Shown: in pieces, positions 1-4,341 of the stretch | Position numbering within the stretch: position 1 is the stretch's first letter | How the letters are laid out: the number at the start of each line of letters is the position of its first letter | DNA from: Bacillota bacterium | GTDB lineage: Bacteria; Bacillota; Limnochordia; JAAZLZ01 | Direction: 5' to 3' | Length of the DNA: 6,928 nt | NCBI GenBank assembly: GCA_012799075.1 | Contig: JAAZLZ010000068.1 | Coordinates: forward strand, 1 to 6,928 | Program-made: the position numbers and the translations under genes | The notes under the pieces: generated by a model | What the model was told of the DNA's origin: nothing | What the model saw: only the letters and a program-made list of their open reading frames with translations | Databases searched by the model: none

Positions 1-378
1 ACCAATCTGGAAATGGTATTGCGTTGTGATCGGGGGAAATCCTTGGCGGGTTTTTACGGTTCAACAGATCGACGGGTGAGCGTCGACCACGAGCGTAGAT
101 CGTTAAGGGCGACTGGCGGTTCTAGCGGGATACGTCTTTCGGGAAATGGCGGAAGATGGCAACGAGTTCAAGTTTCCAGCACTTCGTCCCATTGATCGAT
201 GAGCCAAGGCGCGATTTGCCCCACAAATGGGACGAATGGTTTGCGACGGGCGTTTAGGTGCTAGATGGGCGCTCTCCCGACCCTCTCGAGGTTGACAGTT
301 GCACACAAAATGATATCCTGCAGGTCATGTCGGAACTTGCCGGGTTGTAGGCGTGGTCATGACGTCAGGATCATCTAG
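1..378. other. Non-coding stretch with coding-like debris at left edge
   Basis: I see no intact gene here. On the plus strand, the frame starting at base 2 reads protein-like segments broken by stops at 77-79 (TGA) and 104-106 (TAA). The last segment, about 107-202, ends in residues such as GYVFREMAEDGNEF before a TGA at 200-202. It could be the decayed 3' end of a gene lying left of the window, but I recognise no family and chance is possible. The short open frames on either strand have no ribosome site or recognisable domain. The right part (about 290-390) is the promoter and leader of the methyltransferase gene. Confidence 0.4.
292..319 (+). promoter_or_regulatory. Probable sigma-A promoter of the methyltransferase gene
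   Basis: A consensus -35 TTGACA (292-297) is followed after 16 bases by TATCCT (314-319), which matches the -10 consensus at four of six positions. Transcription would start near 326 and leave a leader of about 65 bases before the ATG at 391. The -35 is perfect, the -10 is mediocre and the spacer is one short of ideal. GGTCATG occurs twice in the leader (322-328 and 354-360) and could be part of an operator, but that is weak. Confidence 0.55.
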
Positions 379-390
379 GTGGAGGGAGAG

Positions 391-1155
391 ATGATGGAGA
401 TGCAAGCGTATGGTTCTGGTTTCGCAAAGGCGTATAATAGCCGGTGGTCTGACTTTGCCCGTGAAGTGGCACCACACATTCGGCATTTCTATGAAACAAC
501 CGCGATAGGGCAACTTGAGAGGACCTTGCTCGATCTATGCTGTGGTACAGGCCAACTTGCCGTCCACTTTTTGGAACAGGGCTACAGGGTAGTCGGCATT
601 GACCTGTCGCAACCGATGCTGCACTTTGCTCAGGATAATGCCCGCGAATACGTAAGTACTGGTCGTGCCGCATTCATCCAGGCGGATGCAACAAGCTTTC
701 GCCTCAACGAGAGCTTCGGTCTTGTCGTCTCAACGTTTGACGCCCTCAACCATTTACCCGATGAACAGGCACTAATGAAATGTTTCCAAAGGGTGTTCAA
801 CGTCTGCAAAGGAATCTTCGTCTTCGATCTGAATACCCGACGCGGCCTTGAAGGGTGGAACGGAATCAGCATCGACGACGGCGATGAAGGCACACTCCTC
901 ATCATCCGCGGCATCTATGACAGGGAGGGCGACAGAGCATGGACAAGGATCACAGGTTTCTCCCCCACTCCGGATGGACTCTTTGAACGTTTCGACCAGA
1001 CCTCGTTCAACACCGCGTTCGAGATGAAGCGGGTCCGAGAAATGCTGCTAGAAACCGGATGGCGCCGGGTTCACTTTGCGCGTATTGGAGAGCTAAACGT
1101 GCCTATTGATGACCCAGAGTACGAAAGGAGGGTCTTCGTTGTGGCTTCGAAGTGA
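391..1155 (+). CDS. Class I SAM-dependent methyltransferase, substrate unknown
   Basis: A 254-residue protein with the Rossmann-type methyltransferase core. The glycine-rich SAM-binding motif I is LDLCCGTGQLA at residues 48-58. It is followed by the acidic end of strand 2 (GID, Asp71), which holds the ribose of SAM, then QADA at 97-100 for the adenine-binding region, and STFDALNHL around 114-122, where small-molecule methyltransferases of the Methyltransf_11/25 type place their post-motif II strand. The C-terminal half (about 150-254) is a beta-rich cap ending in RRVFVVASK, as in many ubiE-like or toxin/antibiotic-type methyltransferases. It is probably cytosolic. I chose the ATG at 391 because AGGTGGAGG (377-385) lies five bases upstream. 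An in-frame GTG at 379 overlaps that site, and ATGs at 394 and 400 remain possible. The gene stands alone between its own promoter and a terminator, so context gives no substrate. Confidence 0.88.
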   Translation: MMEMQAYGSGFAKAYNSRWSDFAREVAPHIRHFYETTAIGQLERTLLDLCCGTGQLAVHFLEQGYRVVGIDLSQPMLHFAQDNAREYVSTGRAAFIQADATSFRLNESFGLVVSTFDALNHLPDEQALMKCFQRVFNVCKGIFVFDLNTRRGLEGWNGISIDDGDEGTLLIIRGIYDREGDRAWTRITGFSPTPDGLFERFDQTSFNTAFEMKRVREMLLETGWRRVHFARIGELNVPIDDPEYERRVFVVASK

Positions 1156-1268
1156 GCTGGGAAGGATGAGGCTTGTGTGCCAATAGTAGGAAACAGGACC
1201 CTTTCGTGTTCAAGGCCGGCCCTTCATAATCGAGTCCTTCCGAGTTCCCGTTGACCCGATAACCGTAG

Positions 1269-1301
1269 AGAGGCAGCAATGGCATAGCTGCCTCTTTTCT
1301 T
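1269..1301 (+). terminator. Intrinsic terminator after the methyltransferase gene
   Basis: A perfect 9-bp stem, AGAGGCAGC (1269-1277) with GCTGCCTCT (1287-1295), closes a 9-base loop. TTTTCTTAT follows at once. The complement has no comparable T run, so it acts on the plus strand. It lies 114 bases after the methyltransferase stop and separates that gene from the C39/barrel unit. Confidence 0.85.
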
Positions 1302-1348
1302 ATGCCGCCGACCGAGACAACCAGGTCCAAAATTTAGTATACTTGCCC

Positions 1349-1377
1349 TTGACTTGTATTAACTTGTAGTTTATACT
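1349..1377 (+). promoter_or_regulatory. Strong sigma-A promoter for the C39 peptidase/barrel unit
   Basis: TTGACT (1349-1354) and TATACT (1372-1377) are separated by exactly 17 bases, each matching the consensus at five of six positions. Transcription should begin near 1384. A strong ribosome-binding sequence, AGGAGGG, follows very soon (1391-1397), so any leader before it would be only a few bases. No other promoter of this quality lies between the upstream terminator and the peptidase gene. Confidence 0.75.
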
Positions 1378-1381
1378 AGTT
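1361..1381. promoter_or_regulatory. Operator-like imperfect palindrome over the -10 box
   Basis: AACTTGTA (1361-1368) and TACTAGTT (1374-1381) form two 8-base arms with one mismatch around a 5-base spacer, covering the -10 box at 1372-1377. A further copy of ACTTGTA lies at 1352-1358, ten bases before the one at 1362-1368, and another ACTTG lies at 1341-1345. The repeats therefore fall on one face of the helix across the -35 region. A dimeric repressor bound here would block RNA polymerase. The family of regulator cannot be told from the site alone, and no regulator gene lies beside it in the window. Confidence 0.5.
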
Positions 1382-1399
1382 GTACCTGAAAGGAGGGAG

Positions 1400-1447
1400 T
1401 TGGTCTGCGTCGAGGGCGAGTACATACAGGGAGGAGAGGTTGCCTAA
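1400..1447 (+). other. Possible 15-codon leader reading frame (uncertain)
   Basis: A TTG at 1400 sits three bases after AGGAGG (1391-1396) and opens a 15-residue frame (MVCVEGEYIQGGEVA) ending in TAA at 1445-1447. It is the first reading frame on the transcript predicted from the 1349-1377 promoter. The ribosome-site spacing is shorter than usual and the start codon is weak, so translation is doubtful. It could be a regulatory leader peptide, a small product, or chance. Confidence 0.2.
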
Positions 1448-1496
1448 AGCAGAGAAACCAGGCGGGCAGGGTCCGCCACGACAACCACGCGAATGA
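1440..1496 (+). other. Possible 18-codon small ORF overlapping the previous one (uncertain)
   Basis: A TTG at 1440 lies five bases after GGGAGG (1429-1434), a good distance, and opens an 18-residue frame (MPKAEKPGGQGPPRQPRE) ending in TGA at 1494-1496. It overlaps the end of the preceding small frame by eight bases, which would suit translational coupling, and stops 19 bases before the ATG used for the peptidase. The residue mix is proline-, glycine- and charge-rich with no hydrophobic segment. I know no family match, and it may be chance. Confidence 0.25.
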
Positions 1497-1515
1497 TCAA
1501 TACAAAAACTCTCAC

Positions 1516-2205
1516 ATGGGCATGGCTGGTGTATCCGGGGCATGGATTGTTGCCGCTTCGTCGACGCAGCCTTCACAGGGTGGCGGTTATCACCGCTGCC
1601 CTGTCTTGATCTTGTACCTTGCCTTTTTGTTGATGGTCTTTCCTTGCCATGGATGGAAAGCGCCGCCCCTCAGGGAAATGACTTCTTACGCCGACATCCA
1701 ATGGCATGACCTGGTATCCCAAGGACAAGAAGGGGGCTGTGGTCAAGCAGCACTGGAAACCCTGCTCCGAAACTACTACGGCTTGGCCGGGACCGTCATG
1801 CCCAAAGCGTCTCGGACAAGCCTGGCCCAATTAGCCCGCTGGGCTAAGGATCTGGGTTTTGAGGCGCAAGGATTGCTGATGGACGAAGATGGGCTGTGCC
1901 GATACCTGGAAAGCGGTCTGCCGCCCCTCCTTGCCCATTTCACCCGACCTGCCGGTCATTTTTGCCTAGCCCTCGGGCTAGTGGACAACCATGTGGTCCT
2001 GGCCGATCCTGCCTGGGGCTTAGGAGCTATGCCCTTGTCGGTTTTTTGGCAATGGTGGAGCCCAATAACCTTAATCGTTGTTGATCCGGAGGACAGGAAG
2101 ACCTATTGGCAGGAAGAGAGCGTAGCCATTGTTCGAAGCCGTCTGGGTTTGCTGAATCGAATCGGGCCTGCCATGAAGGGAGAGTCGCATTCATGGGTCG
2201 ATTGA
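1516..2205 (+). CDS. Exported C39-family (double-glycine-type) cysteine peptidase
   Basis: A 229-residue stand-alone C39 papain-fold domain with no ABC transporter fused to it. Catalytic residues are visible in the usual order: Gln69 as oxyanion-hole residue six before the nucleophile Cys75 (in GGCGQAALETLL), His148 (in PAGHFCLALG) and Asp164 (in VLADPAWG). Family members cut peptides, often after a Gly-Gly leader, though many free-standing ones have unknown substrates. A hydrophobic stretch at residues 29-43 after His-Arg looks like a signal peptide or anchor, so the enzyme probably works outside the cytoplasmic membrane. ATG 1516 is the first ordinary start in a frame open from 1390, but it has no ribosome site and gives a long n-region; ATG 1522 or an internal TTG near 1606-1612 are alternatives. 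The 3' end overlaps the barrel gene by 13 bases. In architecture it resembles FapD of the Pseudomonas amyloid system. Confidence 0.82.
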   Translation: MGMAGVSGAWIVAASSTQPSQGGGYHRCPVLILYLAFLLMVFPCHGWKAPPLREMTSYADIQWHDLVSQGQEGGCGQAALETLLRNYYGLAGTVMPKASRTSLAQLARWAKDLGFEAQGLLMDEDGLCRYLESGLPPLLAHFTRPAGHFCLALGLVDNHVVLADPAWGLGAMPLSVFWQWWSPITLIVVDPEDRKTYWQEESVAIVRSRLGLLNRIGPAMKGESHSWVD

Positions 2206-2927
2206 GCCTTATCGCTGCTTTGGTGCTTTCACTGGGATGTGGAGCCTTTGCCTCTACATGGCAGTTCTCCTATGGGTACTATACGCGTGAGTCCTTTGAC
2301 ACCAGCCTGTGGCCCCCGGCCCAATGGCACCAGGAAAAGAGGCTCCATGTATTTGAGGCCGCTGTCTGGCTCTTGGGACCTAAGGGAACGGAAGTGCAAA
2401 TCGGTCTGCCTTGGTCAGGTCAAGTTCAACGACGGATCGGTTGGATGCAAACCGAAAATGGGCTGTTCCCCATGACAAACACTGAAGCCAACAGTTCAAT
2501 TGGTCCCCTTCGGATTGGGATCTGGTCGGGCACCGATCGCCGCTTGGCCCTGCAAACAAGGATCCGGCCCCATCATCCTCCCGAATTGGGGCTTACTTTC
2601 CTTGTCAACAACATTTGGGATCCATTACTGTTTACCTTGAGGGGTGATTTGCCCCTCCAAAGGGGAGGGCTTTGGTCCGGGACCCTTGGGGTTGACTTCG
2701 CGGTCAATCGTCTAGCGGCTTTTTCGGGTGAACTGCAATGGACTTCAGGAAGCAGTCTTTCGTTAAAGCCCGGCATCTATTTGTCACCCGGCGGCCCCTG
2801 GGACTATCGCCTCCAGTTGGAGCTGCCGCTGAATTCCCCTGACAAGGGGGTCTTTGTTCATCTTGCCCTCTTTTGGAAGTCCCCCAAAGCAGAGGAAAGA
2901 AGGAGCAGCAGCATTCCTGTCGAATAA
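2193..2927 (+). CDS. Secreted beta-rich protein, probable outer-membrane barrel
   Basis: A 244-residue protein of no family I can name with certainty. Residues 1-20 are a clear signal peptide (MGRLSLIAALVLSLGC...) with an AFA cleavage site before Ser21. The mature part has many short amphipathic strands with alternating hydrophobic and polar residues, aromatic girdle-like positions and Gly/Pro/Asn turns, for example RIGIWSG, LALQTRIRPH, LGLTFLVNN, LFTLRGDLPL and GVFVHLALFW. No helix, coiled coil or repeat is apparent. This pattern is that of small outer-membrane barrels or porin-like 'transporter' proteins. A charged tail of about 14 residues follows the last strand. I chose ATG 2193 because the signal peptide begins there and GGGAGAG lies about nine bases upstream; an in-frame start at 2106 would put a long polar extension before the signal. 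The overlap with the peptidase gene implies coupled translation and shared function. A soluble secreted beta-sandwich is an alternative. Confidence 0.72.
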   Translation: MGRLSLIAALVLSLGCGAFASTWQFSYGYYTRESFDTSLWPPAQWHQEKRLHVFEAAVWLLGPKGTEVQIGLPWSGQVQRRIGWMQTENGLFPMTNTEANSSIGPLRIGIWSGTDRRLALQTRIRPHHPPELGLTFLVNNIWDPLLFTLRGDLPLQRGGLWSGTLGVDFAVNRLAAFSGELQWTSGSSLSLKPGIYLSPGGPWDYRLQLELPLNSPDKGVFVHLALFWKSPKAEERRSSSIPVE

Positions 2928-2934
2928 GTAAAGG

Positions 2935-3018
2935 ACCCGCTGGGGGAGCAATCCGCTGAGAAGGGAATACCTTCCCGACCCTTATCACTTGCCGGGTAAT
3001 GCCGGCCAGGAAAGCGGT
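2935..3018 (+). ncRNA. TPP (THI-box) riboswitch aptamer
   Basis: The aptamer core is recognisable. P1 pairs CCGCT (2937-2941) with AGCGG (3013-3017). P2 pairs GGG (2942-2944) with CCC (2979-2981). The invariant GCTGAGA is at 2955-2961. P3 pairs GGGAA (2963-2967) with TTCCC (2972-2976). P5 pairs GCCGG (2991-2995) with CCGGC (3002-3006) around the conserved GTAATG loop (2996-3001). P4 is short, CTT (2988-2990) with AGG (3008-3010). It binds thiamine pyrophosphate, and its position before thiT agrees with that. It begins eight bases after the stop codon of the barrel gene, and I find no convincing promoter of its own. Confidence 0.93.
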
Positions 3019-3027
3019 ATAGGTGGA

Positions 3028-3055
3028 AGAGTGTGGCCCTGGCCGCACTTTTCTT
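3028..3055 (+). terminator. Riboswitch-controlled intrinsic terminator upstream of thiT
   Basis: The arms are AAGAGTGTGGC (about 3027-3037) and GCCGCACTTTT (3042-3052), with one or two G-T wobbles and a CCTG loop, followed by TTTTCTT. This is the expression platform of the TPP riboswitch. The competing antiterminator is explicit: CGGCCAGG (3003-3010), part of the aptamer's P5/P4, is an exact 8-base complement of CCTGGCCG (3038-3045). TPP binding holds 3003-3010 in the aptamer and frees the terminator, so thiT is off. Without TPP the antiterminator forms. The same hairpin would end read-through transcripts from the barrel gene when TPP is high. Confidence 0.85.
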
Positions 3056-3091
3056 GATCACCCCGGCCGTGGAAATGGAGGGGTATTGACG

Positions 3092-3592
3092 TTGAGAAGT
3101 GAAAGAACGACCGTAATAGTTGAAATCGCCATGTCTGCAGCTTTAGCTGCGGTCTTGGGCCTGATCAGGATTTTTCGCATGCCCCAAGGAGGATCTGTTT
3201 CCTTGGAGATGCTGCCGATTTTATACTTGAGCTTCAGGCGGGGGGCCCCGGTAGGCATGGTTGGTGGGGCCGTCTATGGTTTTGTCCAGCTGGTCACCGA
3301 TCCTTACATTGCCCACCCGGCCCAGTTCATCTTAGACTATCCTATCGCATATACTTTAGTTGGACTGGCAGGGCTTGTGCCCTCCCGTCCTGCTTTGGGG
3401 GTAGCCCTGGGCACATTGGGACGCTTGGCCATTCATACTTGCTCGGGTGCCATCTTTTTTGCGGCTTATGCCTGGGAGGGTTGGCATGTCTGGAGCTATT
3501 CGTTGGTATACAACCTCTCCTATCTCGTACCCGAGGCTATCATCTGCGGGATTGCCATCTTGCTGATCCTGCATTCACGACGGAAAGCATAA
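3092..3592 (+). CDS. thiT: Thiamine-specific ECF transporter S component ThiT
   Basis: A 166-residue membrane protein that captures thiamine at the cell surface and works with a shared ECF module (EcfA, EcfA', EcfT) encoded elsewhere. The ThiT signature is well kept: GGSVSLEMLPILYLSFRRG at residues 33-51, HPAQFILDYPIA at 75-86, and the segment His115 to Glu148 with HTCSG, AYAWEGW, WSYS and YNLSYLVPE. Trp134, Tyr140, Asn141 and His115 fit the thiamine-pocket positions known from ThiT structures. About six membrane helices can be drawn, and the tail ends in HSRRKA. I chose TTG 3092, nine bases after GGAGGG (3077-3082); TTG 3086 is possible. An upstream in-frame GTG at 3023 is inside the riboswitch platform and is not a start. 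ACCCC (3060-3064) can pair with GGGGT (3080-3084) and partly mask the ribosome site. Length matches the short form of the family. Confidence 0.93.
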   Translation: MRSERTTVIVEIAMSAALAAVLGLIRIFRMPQGGSVSLEMLPILYLSFRRGAPVGMVGGAVYGFVQLVTDPYIAHPAQFILDYPIAYTLVGLAGLVPSRPALGVALGTLGRLAIHTCSGAIFFAAYAWEGWHVWSYSLVYNLSYLVPEAIICGIAILLILHSRRKA

Positions 3593-3594
3593 AG

Positions 3595-3623
3595 AAAGGA
3601 CTCCGTCCTTTGGGCGAAGTCCT
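3595..3623. terminator. Weak bidirectional terminator between converging thiT and rpmB
   Basis: AAAGGAC (3595-3601) can pair with GTCCTTT (3605-3611) on the plus strand, but no T run follows. Alternatively AGGACT (3597-3602) pairs with AGTCCT (3618-3623). On the minus strand this second stem is followed by TTTCTTTATG, a fair T-rich tail, so the structure serves rpmB best. The thiT stop is three bases away, and the whole space between the two genes is only 39 bases. Confidence 0.5.
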
Positions 3624-3631
3624 GGGGGAAC

Positions 3632-3823
3632 CTAGATGGCTCTGTCCACCTTGCCTGACTTTATGCACTTGGTGCACACGTAGGCCCTTCGGGGAACCCC
3701 TTTGTCTAGAATGCGGATGCGCTGTAAATTAGACTTCCACCGGCGCCTTGTTTTAATGTTGGAGTGGCTGATGATGTTTCCCATCTGAGTTCCCTTTCCA
3801 CATACCGTGCATTTTCTGGCCAA
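3632..3823 (-). CDS. rpmB: 50S ribosomal protein L28, zinc-binding form
   Basis: A 63-residue basic protein of the large ribosomal subunit, normal length for L28. The family pattern is clear: CxxC near the N-terminus (Cys5, Cys8 in KCTVCGKG), GNIISHSNIKTRRRW at 15-29, NLQRIRIL at 32-39, and a second CxxC (Cys50, Cys53 in YVCTKCIKSGKV). The four cysteines make this the zinc-ribbon form rather than the cysteine-free paralogue some bacteria use under zinc shortage. I chose TTG at 3823-3821, ten bases after AGGAGG (complement of 3834-3839). A GTG at 3832-3830 lies only one base from that site and would add three residues the family lacks. It is transcribed leftward from its own promoter, toward thiT. 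In Bacillus subtilis rpmB also sits beside yloU-yloV. Confidence 0.96.
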   Translation of the reverse strand: MARKCTVCGKGTQMGNIISHSNIKTRRRWKSNLQRIRILDKGVPRRAYVCTKCIKSGKVDRAI

Positions 3824-3865
3824 GCTAATCACACCTCCTCATCGCCGTGCAAGAAAATCGCGTTA

Positions 3866-3894
3866 ATTGTACCACAGGGGGGGTACCTTGACAA
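3866..3894 (-). promoter_or_regulatory. Sigma-A promoter of rpmB
   Basis: Read on the minus strand, TTGTCA (complement of 3889-3894) and TACAAT (complement of 3866-3871) are exactly 17 bases apart. Transcription should start near 3859, leaving a leader of about 36 bases that contains the AGGAGGTG ribosome site. A run of seven C lies in the spacer. Confidence 0.75.
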
Positions 3895-3907
3895 GGAAGG
3901 CCAGGGG

Positions 3908-3936
3908 TTTACTTTTGGGGGCGTAACGACTACAAT
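3908..3936 (+). promoter_or_regulatory. Probable promoter of the DUF1858-yloU-fakA-degV run
   Basis: TTTACT (3908-3913) and TACAAT (3931-3936) are 17 bases apart; the -10 is good and the -35 is moderate. Its -35 box lies only 13 bases from that of the rpmB promoter pointing the other way. The -10 sits inside a small inverted repeat, GACTA (3928-3932) with TAGTC (3938-3942). Transcription from about 3943 would give a leader of about 137 bases before the GTG at 4080. A TTGACA at 3888-3893 on the same strand has no fitting -10. Confidence 0.6.
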
Positions 3937-4050
3937 ATAGTCAAGAATGGGTAAGGAGCCAGAAACAGACAGTTTTACGGGCAGGATCCTAGAGAGCAAA
4001 GGGATGAATGGCGCTATAACTCGACCTTGCTCTACCATCGGAAGGTGTTA

Positions 4051-4073
4051 ACGCCGCGTGGGCGCCTCGGCGT
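4051..4073 (+). promoter_or_regulatory. GC-rich hairpin just before the DUF1858 start codon
   Basis: ACGCCG (4051-4056) and CGGCGT (4068-4073) can form a 6-bp stem with an 11-base loop ending six bases before GTG 4080. No ribosome-binding sequence is found in the place it should occupy. GTGATC occurs twice here (4072-4077 and 4080-4085). It may be a translation control element, but it has no T run and is not a terminator. Confidence 0.35.
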
Positions 4074-4079
4074 GATCCT

Positions 4080-4283
4080 GTGATCATTACCCGGAAAACA
4101 TCCATTCTGGAAGCCCTCCAGGCGTACCCGGAGAGCAAGGAAGTGTTTGCGCGCCATGGAATGGATTGTGCAGGATGTATGGGAGCCATTCATGAAACCA
4201 TTGAGAGCGGTGCCCGAATGCACGGAATCGATCTGACCGTTCTCCTAAAGGAGCTGAATGCCTTAGGGAGAGGTGTCAGTTAG
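4080..4283 (+). CDS. DUF1858 / redox-disulfide domain protein
   Basis: A 67-residue protein that is one DUF1858 domain, also known as the hybrid-cluster-protein-associated redox disulfide domain (TIGR03980 type). It opens with IITRKTSILEALQAYPESKEVF, keeps the central HGMDCAGCMGA with Cys30 and Cys33 as a CxxC pair, and ends with an ETIESGARMHGID...LLKELN helix, all as in the family. The CxxC is thought to form a redox-active disulfide or bind a metal; its partner is unknown. The start GTG 4080 matches where family members begin, but I see no ribosome site before it, only a GC-rich hairpin. It is the first gene of the rightward run, 58 bases before yloU, with no terminator between them. No hybrid-cluster protein gene is visible nearby. 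Confidence 0.85.
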   Translation: MIITRKTSILEALQAYPESKEVFARHGMDCAGCMGAIHETIESGARMHGIDLTVLLKELNALGRGVS

Positions 4284-4341
4284 GCAGGAACGTCCATGAT
4301 GACCGGGAAATCACAAGCTAATACGGGAGGATGGACACAAC

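Noticed and set aside
310..378. 22-codon frame from ATG 310 upstream of the methyltransferase
   Set aside because: It begins inside the promoter, upstream of the predicted transcription start, and has no ribosome site.
1200..1230. GGCCGGCC palindrome near 1215 as an operator or terminator
   Set aside because: It is a short GC palindrome with no T run, no promoter nearby and no repeated copy in the window.
2106..2192. Longer form of the barrel protein starting at 2106
   Set aside because: It would place 29 polar residues before an obvious signal peptide that begins at ATG 2193.
2193..2255. Lipoprotein signal (LSLGC) in the barrel protein
   Set aside because: The residues before Cys16 (Ser-Leu-Gly) do not fit the usual lipobox, whereas AFA before Ser21 is a normal signal peptidase I site.
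2704..3061. Minus-strand open frames across the barrel 3' end and riboswitch
   Set aside because: They are shadows with no ribosome sites or recognisable domains, and they cross a conserved structured RNA on the other strand.
3023..3091. In-frame GTG at 3023 as an upstream start of thiT
   Set aside because: The segment is the riboswitch terminator and linker, has no ribosome site, and would add residues absent from ThiT proteins.
4004..4051. 15-codon ORF in the leader before the DUF1858 gene
   Set aside because: Only a weak AAAGGG sits immediately before the ATG, the peptide has no features, and such short frames are expected by chance.
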